Assembly: GCA_014379925.1 (NCBI GenBank)
Contig: JACMKY010000146.1
Span: 1-5,322 of the forward strand
DNA: 5,322 nucleotides
Source: Cytophagales bacterium
GTDB taxonomy: Bacteria; Bacteroidota; Bacteroidia; Cytophagales; ES-bin-26
Reading direction: 5' to 3'
The first letter of the stretch is position 1. Each line of letters starts with the position of its first letter. Below are positions 1 to 5,322 of this stretch, piece after piece. Below the pieces are notes generated by a model. That model did not search any database. It saw only the letters and a list, made by a program, of their open reading frames with translations, and was not told where the DNA came from. The position numbers and the translations under genes were made by a program.

Positions 1-102
1 ACCCCTGAAACCTTACACGAATCAGGTTTGCGTCGTTTTTCAAAATGTACGCCGGGTGCTTTTCCGTAGGTTTCGGACGAAAACAGCGATCAAGGCAGTT
101 TT

Positions 103-110
103 TATTTTTA
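103..110 (+). promoter_or_regulatory. Candidate -7 promoter box for the DUF4394 gene
   Basis: The octamer TATTTTTA lies 31 bases before the ATG at 142. It fits the Bacteroidota -7 consensus TAnnTTTG in all but the last base. No convincing TTG -33 element is seen about 20 bases upstream, so this is weak on its own. The same octamer lies 30 bases before the ATG of the sigma factor gene at 3316, which is the main reason for listing it. The 141 bases before the gene hold no supported coding sequence. Confidence 0.3.
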
Positions 111-141
111 ATCCATCTTTTACTTCGACAAAACCCCAAAA

Positions 142-966
142 ATGTTCAATCTTCGAAAAAAAATGACGCACCGGGGAACGGCCGCTTTGTTGCTGGGCAG
201 TACCCTCCTTTTCAATGCTTGCAAGAAGGACGACGATGACATTGTGGTTGTGAAGCCGGACGTAACTTTCTACGGGATTACTGACAACAATCAGCTACTG
301 ACGTTTAATGCCCAAACCCCCGAAGCCAGTTCCGCTTCCGTGACCATTGCGGGATTGCAAGCCGGGGAGCAACTACTGGGGATTGATTTCCGGCCCGCCA
401 CCGGCCAGCTCTACGGCATCGGTAACACCAGCCGTCTGTACGTAATTAACCCCGAGACGGGGGTTGCCCGCGCACTGGGTACGGCGGCCTTTACGCCCGC
501 CTTGAACGGCACCATCGTCGGTTTTGACTTCAACCCTACCGTAGATCGGATCCGTCTGGTAACGGACCGCGGGCAGAATTTGCGGCTGCATCCGGAAACG
601 GGCGCGGTTGCGGCCACTGATGCCGACCTGAATCCGGGTACGCCCGCCGTTACCGCCGCCGCCTACAACAACAACGTGGCCGGGGCGGCCACCACGACTT
701 TGTTTGACCTTGATTCCGGCACCGACAAACTCTACCGGCAAGATCCGCCCAACAACGGTACGCTGGTGGAAATCGGCGCTCTGGGCGTGGATGCAGAAGC
801 CGCCAACGGGTTCGACATCTCCGGTACGAAAGGGGTTGCGTACGCCGTGCTGACGGTGGGTGAAAAGACGAAGCTGTACACCATCAACCTGCAAACCGGG
901 GCGGCTACGGGCGTAGCTGACTTCCCCGTGTCGGTGCTGGCGATGGCGGTAGGCTTGGGTTTCTGA
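142..966 (+). CDS. DUF4394 domain-containing lipoprotein
   Basis: This gene encodes a 274-residue predicted surface or periplasmic lipoprotein of unknown function. A basic start is followed by a hydrophobic stretch (residues 13-26) and Cys27, then KKDDDD, a common start for mature Bacteroidota lipoproteins. The residues before the Cys (FNA) are a relaxed lipobox. Residues 40-274 match the DUF4394 pattern as I recall it: YGIT near 44, GIDFRPATGQLYGIG at 80-94, VGFDFNPTVDRIRLVTDRGQ at 126-145, then NLR and a PETG turn. Short strands with repeated YGI/LY and TG turns suggest a beta-propeller-like fold, which is inference. Start 142 was chosen; the in-frame ATG at 163 would give a shorter but still workable signal peptide. 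The gene appears monocistronic, with its own candidate promoter and a strong terminator. Nothing links it to the transport genes downstream. Confidence 0.85.
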   Translation: MFNLRKKMTHRGTAALLLGSTLLFNACKKDDDDIVVVKPDVTFYGITDNNQLLTFNAQTPEASSASVTIAGLQAGEQLLGIDFRPATGQLYGIGNTSRLYVINPETGVARALGTAAFTPALNGTIVGFDFNPTVDRIRLVTDRGQNLRLHPETGAVAATDADLNPGTPAVTAAAYNNNVAGAATTTLFDLDSGTDKLYRQDPPNNGTLVEIGALGVDAEAANGFDISGTKGVAYAVLTVGEKTKLYTINLQTGAATGVADFPVSVLAMAVGLGF

Positions 967-990
967 CCTACCTCGTCCTGCTTAAAATGG

Positions 991-1022
991 TAGCCCGGAA
1001 CTGTATTCCGGGCTATTTTTTT
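991..1022 (+). terminator. Rho-independent terminator of the DUF4394 gene
   Basis: A perfect 10-base-pair stem, TAGCCCGGAA (991-1000) with TTCCGGGCTA (1006-1015), has a 5-base loop and is followed at once by seven T residues (1016-1022). It starts 24 bases after the stop codon at 966. The relic DabA reading frame begins at the end of the T-tract, so the terminator marks one edge of the rearranged region. Confidence 0.93.
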
Positions 1023-1213
1023 GGCATTTCTACGAGGCCATCCGCCAGGCATCCGGCTTGTTCGGTTACCGGGTTTCTCTGTCGTTGAACGAATACCGAT
1101 CGCTTTACCACACCCAACGCATCAACCCCGCCGTTCTCGAACGAATCATCTCGGAGCGGAAGGGTGCCGGATTGGTTGAGGCGTGGACGGAAAAGCTCCT
1201 TGCCAAGCCTCTT
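1022..1213 (+). pseudogene. DabA/DUF2309-like N-terminal fragment (pseudogene)
   Basis: Translated in the frame starting at 1022, this stretch reads FYEAIRQASGLFGYR, then SLSLNEYRSLYHTQRINPAV, then a helical run ending LVEAWTEKLLAK near 1207. The pattern (helix with EAI..AS..FGY, then a LSL.EYR.LY....RI segment) matches, from memory, the region near the N-terminus of DUF2309 proteins. These include DabA/MpsB, the cytoplasmic zinc subunit of an energy-coupled inorganic carbon uptake complex that pairs with the membrane subunit DabB. Only about 64 codons remain of a protein usually around 800 residues or longer. The true start, the zinc-binding core and the C-terminus are absent. The frame begins without an ATG, right after the upstream terminator, and runs out of frame into SulP sequence near 1210. 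It is surely non-functional as DabA. The identity rests on pattern recall and should be checked by profile search. Confidence 0.6.
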
Positions 1214-1754
1214 CCACCTGGAGCACGAACACAAATACCGGTTCCTCAACCACCAGTACGACGTGGGGCCGAAATTCCTGGTAACCCTACCCGACCGGAT
1301 TGCCGACGGCATCACTTTTCCGGATTTTCCCCGTACTTTTACCCTCGAATCTTGCCAGTATATTCTAATGTTCGCCCTGGTGGGCATCCGGACGAAGTCC
1401 ATTCTCCACCTGATCGCCAGTGTTTCCCCGAAGAACTTGTGCCGGGCCAACGTGACGGTGGAAGACCAGGGCCACGGCACGCTGAAACCGACCATCCGGG
1501 AGGCCGCCACTTTCTCCAATTACTTGGGCGTAAAGAAACACCTGGACCAGCTGCCCACCGGAAAGTACCTCATCATTGACCTGACAAACACGCACCTGGT
1601 CGACCACACGTTCATGGAAAACCCGTACCATTTCAAGCACGATTACGCGCGCCGGGGCGGGGGCATGCACACCGAAGGGCTGGAGAACCAACGCCCCGTT
1701 TCCGACCATCCCCGGGCCGCCCGCAAAGCCGCCCGGGAAAAAGTAAAACAATAG
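1207..1754 (+). pseudogene. SulP-family anion transporter remnant with STAS domain
   Basis: The frame ending at TAG 1752-1754 carries the remains of an SLC26/SulP anion (sulfate or bicarbonate) permease. From about 1212 it reads HLEHEHKYRF, then YDVGPKFLVTLPDRIADGIT and FPDF, then a membrane-like stretch QYILMFALVG ending at 1385. It then jumps to TKSILHLIASVSPKN, which in the family lies after the last membrane helix, so a block of the core (roughly 140-160 residues, estimated from memory) is missing. The rest, from about 1452, is a STAS-like domain: ATFSNYLGVKKHLDQLPTGK, then YLIIDLTNTHLVDH. The N-terminal membrane half is also missing, replaced by the DabA fragment in another frame. The longest open frame (from a possible ATG at 1164) gives 196 residues, against about 500 or more for a full transporter. 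With so few membrane helices left, transport is not credible. A soluble STAS product cannot be excluded. Confidence 0.78.
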
Positions 1755-1770
1755 TCCGCTGAGTTAAAAA

Positions 1771-1776
1771 AGGGAT
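1771..1776 (+). promoter_or_regulatory. Possible ribosome binding site of the porin gene
   Basis: AGGGAT after a run of six A residues (1766-1771) ends three bases before the ATG at 1780. It is more Shine-Dalgarno-like than the sequence before the other starts here, and it supports the 1780 start. Many Bacteroidota genes lack such a site, so its weight is limited. Confidence 0.35.
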
Positions 1777-1779
1777 ACG

Positions 1780-3150
1780 ATGAAAAACGGGTGGTTGATC
1801 CTGATCCTGGCCGGGTGCGGGGTATGCCGGGCGCAAACGCCCACCGGTCCGGTGCCGGCCGGACCTCCGCCGGCACCGGAAAAGAGCGAGCTGCGCTACG
1901 CCCTCAACGAAAGCGGTTCGCACTACCTGCGCTTCACCCTGCTCAACCAGACCTGGCTCCGCGCCAACAACAGCAATCCCGGCACCACCGTCAACGGTGT
2001 GGCCGCCGACCGGACCCTGGACATCGGCCTGCGCCGGACGCGCTTCCAGCTGTACGGCCAACTCAACGACCGGACGTTCGTTTACTTCCAGTTCGGGCAG
2101 AACAACTTTAACTTCTTGTCCAGCAACGCCGGCAACCGGAAACTGGCCGCCTTTTTTCACGACGCGGTGGGCGAGTACATCGTCTTCAAGGGCCAGGAAA
2201 CCCTTAAACTGGGCGGCGGCCTGACGATTGTGAATGGATTGTCGCGCTTCAGCCAGCCGGGCGTGAGCACCATCCTCACGATGGACGTGCCCGTGTTCGC
2301 CCAGGCCACCGTGGACCAGACCGACGAATTTTCGCGCAAGCTCAGCGTCTACGCCCGCGGACAGGTGGGAAAAATCGACTACCGTTTCGCCCTCAGCGAT
2401 CCGTTTCCCGTGCAGACCAACGGCACCCCCTTGCCACCGCTCTCGTCCTACGCCACTTTTTCCCAGCGCGATCACCACCCGCAGTACCAGGGCCTGCTGA
2501 TGTACCAGTTTTTCGACCGGGAGAGCCACGTGACGCCGGGCTACGCGACGGGCACGTACCTGGGAAAAAAGAAAATCTTCAACCTGGAGGCGGGCATCAT
2601 TGCGCAACGGCGGGCGATGTGGCGTACGGAAGGAGCCGACACGTTGTACCACCGCATGCTGCTCTGGTCGGTGGGGGCCTTTTACGACGCGCCGGTGAAG
2701 GCGGCCCGGGGCACGGCCCTGTCGGCCTACCTGGGGTACTACCGCTACGACTTCGGCCCCGGCTACCTGCGCTACAACGGCATTATGAACCCGGCCAGCG
2801 GGACCAGTGCCCCGGTGGCGGGCTTTGCCAATGCGGGGGGCAACGGTTTTCCGATGTTCGGTACGGGCGCGGTGCTGTACGGGCAGGTGGGTTATCTGCT
2901 GCCCAAAAACCGGCGGCGGGACGTCGGGCAGTGGCAGCCCTACGCCTCACTGATGCACGCGGATTACCCGCGGTTGGCCGATCCGGTGACGGTGTATAAC
3001 GTGGGCGTCAACTGGCTCATTCAAGGCCACAACAGCAAGCTTTCCCTGGATTACCAGAACCGGCCGGTTTACCAGGCCACCCCGGCGGGGGAACTCCGGC
3101 AATCCGGGCGGCGCGGGGCGTTGGTGTGGCAGTACCAGGTGTTCTTCTGA
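1780..3150 (+). CDS. Outer-membrane porin (beta-barrel, OprO/OprP-like)
   Basis: This gene encodes a 456-residue predicted outer-membrane beta-barrel. An N-terminal signal peptide (residues 1-19) ends in CRA before QTP. A Pro/Ala/Gly-rich linker (20-34) is followed by alternating amphipathic strands rich in Tyr, Phe and Gly: LRFTLLNQTWLR near 50-61, GLRRTRFQLYGQLNDRTFVY at 83-102, then FQFGQNNFNF. The last residue is Phe, as in most barrel proteins handled by the BAM machinery. The RRTRF..YG.L..R.F.YFQ.G motif recalls the phosphate-selective porin family and related Bacteroidota porins. The substrate cannot be told from sequence; by position an inorganic anion is a reasonable guess. It starts 25 bases after the SulP remnant, as expected for the last gene of a transporter operon. 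No frameshift or stop is seen. LAGC at 10-13 would also pass as a lipobox, but the barrel and the later CRA|Q site favour ordinary signal-peptidase cleavage. Confidence 0.82.
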   Translation: MKNGWLILILAGCGVCRAQTPTGPVPAGPPPAPEKSELRYALNESGSHYLRFTLLNQTWLRANNSNPGTTVNGVAADRTLDIGLRRTRFQLYGQLNDRTFVYFQFGQNNFNFLSSNAGNRKLAAFFHDAVGEYIVFKGQETLKLGGGLTIVNGLSRFSQPGVSTILTMDVPVFAQATVDQTDEFSRKLSVYARGQVGKIDYRFALSDPFPVQTNGTPLPPLSSYATFSQRDHHPQYQGLLMYQFFDRESHVTPGYATGTYLGKKKIFNLEAGIIAQRRAMWRTEGADTLYHRMLLWSVGAFYDAPVKAARGTALSAYLGYYRYDFGPGYLRYNGIMNPASGTSAPVAGFANAGGNGFPMFGTGAVLYGQVGYLLPKNRRRDVGQWQPYASLMHADYPRLADPVTVYNVGVNWLIQGHNSKLSLDYQNRPVYQATPAGELRQSGRRGALVWQYQVFF

Positions 3151-3204
3151 ATCCGCTGCCTGCGGGCTTTGCACAAGGGAGGTACGGAAGGGATTGTGGC
3201 GGTT

Positions 3205-3231
3205 AAAAACCGAATCAAGGGCGGTTTTTTT
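3205..3231 (+). terminator. Probable terminator after the porin gene
   Basis: AAAAACCG (3205-3212) pairs with CGGTTTTT (3222-3229) around a 9-base loop, and the T run continues to 3231. The outer bases GGTT (3201-3204) and AACC (3232-3235) could extend the pairing past two unpaired T residues. The stem has only three G-C pairs in its core, so it is weaker than the one at 991. The A-tract and T-tract on both sides could allow action in either direction. It separates the porin from the sigma factor unit. Confidence 0.6.
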
Positions 3232-3277
3232 AACCTAATCATAACAAAAAGTTAAAATCCGATTCCGATTTTCTCTC

Positions 3278-3285
3278 TATTTTTA
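3278..3285 (+). promoter_or_regulatory. Candidate -7 promoter box for the sigma factor gene
   Basis: TATTTTTA, in an AT-rich stretch (3225-3285) after the porin terminator, lies 30 bases before the ATG at 3316. It differs from the Bacteroidota -7 consensus TAnnTTTG only in the last base. No clear TTG lies at the usual -33 spacing. It is identical in sequence, and nearly identical in distance to the start codon, to the box at 103-110. Confidence 0.35.
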
Positions 3286-3315
3286 GCCTCGCTCACGACT
3301 GCCTGTTTGCCAGCC

Positions 3316-3903
3316 ATGCCAGAAGCCCTAGCCGGAGAGGATAACCACCTGTTTGCGCAAGTCCAACGGGGAGACCGGCAGGCGTTTGCCACGCTGTACA
3401 GAAGGTATTGGCGCAAGTTTTATGGCTTTGCCTACAACGCAATCCGCTCGGAGAGCGAAGCGGAAGATGTCGTGCAGGAACTGTTCGCCGATTTTTGGCT
3501 CAATCGCCAGCAGTGGACACGCCCCACCTCCGTAAACGCTTTCTTCTATTCGATTCTCCGCAACCGCATTCTGGATCACATCCGTAAGCAGCAGGTACGG
3601 GAGAAATACGTCATTCGCATCAGGCAGACGAGTCTGGATACGGACAACAGTACCCTGGAAACACTGCTGGCCCAGGAACTGGAGGAGCGGCTGCGGGAGG
3701 AAATCAAGGAACTGCCCGAACGCTGCCGGGAAATCTTTGAGTTAAGCCGCTTTCAGTGTTATTCGGTGGAGGAAATTGCCCAGCGGCTGAGTCTGTCCCC
3801 GCAAACCGTCAAAAATCAACTCACCAAAGCCTTGGGCATCTTGCGGACGAATCTCTCCGACTACGCCCTCTTCGTGGTTGTCTGCCTGACCATGCCCTCC
3901 TAA
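3316..3903 (+). CDS. ECF-type RNA polymerase sigma-70 factor
   Basis: This gene encodes a 195-residue extracytoplasmic-function sigma factor of the Bacteroidota FecI-like type. Region 2 spans about residues 12-90: DRQAFATLYRRYWRKFYGFA (20-39), EAEDVVQELFADFW (48-61) for core polymerase binding, and FFYSILRNRILDHIRK (76-91) for -10 recognition. Region 4 spans about 122-178, with the helix-turn-helix YSVEEIAQRLSLSPQTVKNQ (149-168) for -35 binding. The hydrophobic tail YALFVVVCLTMPS is common in this lineage's ECF factors that pair with FecR. The ATG at 3316 was preferred over an in-frame TTG at 3307, since the latter only adds three residues and is a rarer start. A FecR-like gene follows after a 173-base gap, and a secreted-protein gene follows that. 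Both support a role in surface signalling. The signal sensed cannot be told. Confidence 0.93.
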   Translation: MPEALAGEDNHLFAQVQRGDRQAFATLYRRYWRKFYGFAYNAIRSESEAEDVVQELFADFWLNRQQWTRPTSVNAFFYSILRNRILDHIRKQQVREKYVIRIRQTSLDTDNSTLETLLAQELEERLREEIKELPERCREIFELSRFQCYSVEEIAQRLSLSPQTVKNQLTKALGILRTNLSDYALFVVVCLTMPS

Positions 3904-3926
3904 CGGGTTACGCCCGAGGCTCCACT

Positions 3927-3940
3927 GGGCAAACTTGCCC
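3927..3940. repeat. Short inverted repeat in the sigma-fecR gap
   Basis: GGGCAA and TTGCCC flank a 2-base centre (AC), 24 bases after the sigma factor stop. No T-tract follows, so it is not a standard terminator. It could be a small hairpin in a joint transcript, a protein-binding dyad or chance. The rest of the 173-base gap holds only an AAAAATTTTT palindrome (3989-3998) in an AT-rich patch and no supported gene. Confidence 0.3.
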
Positions 3941-4076
3941 ACCGCCGTCCGGCTACCGTAAACCAACTCCGTCCGACTCCCGATTCTTAAAAATTTTTCT
4001 TCCGGCGTAGTACCACCCCCACGCCTTGCGCGTCTTACGGGCAGAAGCCATCGAACAGGTTTTGACGCCCCAATAA

Positions 4077-5054
4077 ATGCCCCCTGATCAGCCAGAACGA
4101 ATCATAAGAGCGTACTTATCCGGCAAAGATTCGCCCGAAGGACGGGCCTATTTTGAGCACTGGGCCCGGAAGCTCTACCAGGACGAGAAGTTCATTGCCT
4201 CCTTGTCGGAGCAGCAATTGCAGCGGTTGGAGGAGAAATTGCTGGCGGGCATCAACCGGCGGATTGACCAGGCCGAAGCACCGCAAACTTCCTTGCCAAA
4301 GCCACTTCGTCCCTCGTGGCGATGGGCAGCCGTAGCCGCTTCGCTTACCCTGCTGTTGGTAGCGGGCGGGCGTTTGTACCGGGCTGAGCGCTTCTTCCCG
4401 GTACGTTACGCGGAAATAGCCGCCACCGCCGCCGGCATCACGCGGGTGAAATTACCGGATGGTTCCCGGGTGCAGTTACCCCGGGGCAGTCGGCTCCGCT
4501 ACCCGGAACATTTCCTCGGCCGCCCGCAACGGGAAGTGATTTTAAGCGGGGAAGCCTACTTCCAGGTGGCTAAAAATCCGGAAAAAGCCTTCGTGGTCAC
4601 CACCCGGCAAGCCAAGGTAAAGGTGTTGGGTACGCGGTTCAACGTGAAGGAAATAACCAGGGACTCTTCCGTGGTGGTGGCCGTGGAGGAGGGGCGGGTT
4701 GCCTTCGGGGCCGTGGAAGGAGGGGAGCCGGAAAATGCACTGCTGACGGCCAATACGGTCGGCGTCCTGACGCGCGGTGGCCAGGTGAGCCGGGTAAACG
4801 AGGAGGTATCCAATTACCTGAGTTGGATGAACGGCCGCATCGCGTTCCGCAATGCTTCGCTACCGGTCGTAGCCCGGCAACTGGAGCGGGTCTACGGGGT
4901 AGCCGTGATTCTGGCCGACCCAGCACTTTCCCAGTACACCGTTACGCTTAACATGGGTAGAAATCAGTTGCCGGACGTGTTAAACCTGCTAACCGCTTCC
5001 CTAAACCTATCTTATACCATTCAAGGTAATGCGGTCACGCTCCGCAAACCGTGA
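4077..5054 (+). CDS. FecR-family anti-sigma factor with DUF4974-like C-terminus
   Basis: This gene encodes a 325-residue inner-membrane regulator that would hold the preceding sigma factor inactive and relay a signal from an outer-membrane receptor. Residues 1-65 form a cytoplasmic helical N-terminus (IIRAYLSGKDSPEGRAYFEH at 9-28). One membrane helix follows (about 82-98, WRWAAVAASLTLLLVAG), with the remainder periplasmic. The FecR domain covers about 117-212, with LPDGSRVQLPRGSRLRYPE (126-144), LSGEAYFQVAKNPEKAFVV (156-174) and LGTRFNV (184-190). The linker motif WMNGRIAFRNASL (250-262) leads into a DUF4974-like domain (about 258-323) ending TIQGNAVTLRKP, which resembles a secretin/TonB short N-terminal fold. 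The length is typical of Bacteroidota FecR proteins. The ATG at 4077 follows CCCAATAA with no Shine-Dalgarno site, as is usual here. No key part appears to be missing. Confidence 0.94.
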   Translation: MPPDQPERIIRAYLSGKDSPEGRAYFEHWARKLYQDEKFIASLSEQQLQRLEEKLLAGINRRIDQAEAPQTSLPKPLRPSWRWAAVAASLTLLLVAGGRLYRAERFFPVRYAEIAATAAGITRVKLPDGSRVQLPRGSRLRYPEHFLGRPQREVILSGEAYFQVAKNPEKAFVVTTRQAKVKVLGTRFNVKEITRDSSVVVAVEEGRVAFGAVEGGEPENALLTANTVGVLTRGGQVSRVNEEVSNYLSWMNGRIAFRNASLPVVARQLERVYGVAVILADPALSQYTVTLNMGRNQLPDVLNLLTASLNLSYTIQGNAVTLRKP

Positions 5055-5159
5055 TCGCTAACGTCCGCTAAACTTTCTTTTTCCTGCCAATCAGTTGACC
5101 CTTTTCCAGTCAGCGCGGGAGGCGCGTGTCCACTAAAACCACTTTATGTACAAATTTAT

Positions 5160-5322
5160 ATGCAAACCTCTGTGATTCGATCCTTCCGGTGGTGTACCCT
5201 CGTTTGGGTGGCGGCTACCCTCCACCCGGCAGCGGCAACGGCCCAGACGACCTTGGCCAGCAGTCACGTGCCGCAAAACCAGCAACCCGCGCTTCAAGGC
5301 CAGCAAGTAGTGACGATGCAGT
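5160..5322 (+). CDS. N-terminus of secreted protein, probable TonB-dependent receptor (partial)
   Basis: The first 54 codons are present, and the gene runs off the window at 5322. The start reads MQTSVIRSFRWCTLVWVAAT, a basic n-region (Arg7, Arg10) and a hydrophobic core, followed by LHPAAATAQTTLASS. An AxA-type cleavage site falls before QTT near residue 29. Only a low-complexity Gln/Ala/Ser stretch follows before the window ends, so no receptor domain can be seen. The call as a SusC/TonB-dependent receptor rests on position: in Bacteroidota, sigma factor plus FecR is very often followed by such a receptor, often with an N-terminal secretin/TonB domain. The 105-base gap from fecR has no evident terminator. 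A 9-codon frame starting at ATG 5146 overlaps this start. Secretion is well supported, but the receptor identity is inference. Confidence 0.6.
   Translation, partial: MQTSVIRSFRWCTLVWVAATLHPAAATAQTTLASSHVPQNQQPALQGQQVVTMQ

Noticed and set aside
373..894. Minus-strand open frame of 173 codons inside the DUF4394 gene
   Set aside because: It is fully nested within a well-supported lipoprotein gene, and the translation is compositionally odd and without motifs.
1013..1519. Minus-strand open frame of 168 codons across the relic region
   Set aside because: The opposite strand carries recognisable DabA- and SulP-like sequence. The minus-strand translation shows no family pattern.
1058..1579. A single 173-residue protein starting at TTG 1058
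   Set aside because: Only the first 50 or so residues resemble a protein family. After about 1213 the frame becomes Pro/Arg-rich nonsense, while SulP sequence continues in another frame.
1633..2652. Long open frame of 339 codons on the minus strand opposite the SulP relic and porin
   Set aside because: It lies opposite a convincing porin gene in GC-rich DNA. Its translation is rich in Arg, Gly, Val and Ala with no recognisable domain or signal, as expected for a shadow frame.
3756..4010. 84-codon + strand frame overlapping the end of the sigma factor gene and the gap
   Set aside because: It lies in another frame of a clear sigma factor gene, and the part in the gap shows no motif or conserved feature.
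5113..5126. GCGC...GCGC hairpin before the last gene as a terminator
   Set aside because: The stem is only four base pairs and has no following T-tract.

Overview
The window looks like a chromosomal segment from a GC-rich member of the Bacteroidota, probably a Cytophagales/Spirosoma-like lineage. The evidence is an ECF sigma factor with a hydrophobic C-terminal tail, a FecR anti-sigma factor ending in a DUF4974-like domain, a start of a secreted (probably TonB-dependent receptor) gene, a lipoprotein with a Cys-Lys-Lys-Asp-rich start, and mostly weak Shine-Dalgarno signals. All supported genes lie on the + strand. Family names come from recalled family patterns; no database search was made.

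Left part (1-1022): a DUF4394-type lipoprotein gene (142-966) with its own candidate promoter and a very clean rho-independent terminator (991-1022).

Middle (1022-3150): directly after the T-tract of that terminator comes a run of broken coding sequence. First is a short N-terminal piece of a DabA/DUF2309-like inorganic carbon transporter subunit (about 1022-1213). It is joined out of frame to the remains of a SulP-family anion transporter (about 1207-1754), which lacks its N-terminal half and a block of its membrane core but keeps its C-terminal STAS-like domain. An apparently intact outer-membrane porin gene (1780-3150) follows 25 bases later and ends in a weak terminator. I read this as the wreck of a dabA-sulP-porin transport operon in which only the porin is still whole.

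Right part (3232-5322): a cell-surface signalling module made of an ECF sigma factor (3316-3903), a FecR-like anti-sigma factor (4077-5054) and the first 54 codons of a secreted protein (5160 onward) that, by position, is probably a SusC/TonB-dependent receptor. In such modules the receptor senses a substrate, FecR passes the signal across the inner membrane, and the sigma factor is released to transcribe the uptake genes.

No tRNA, rRNA, CRISPR array or insertion sequence was seen. No gap without a gene or gene remnant exceeds 300 bases.
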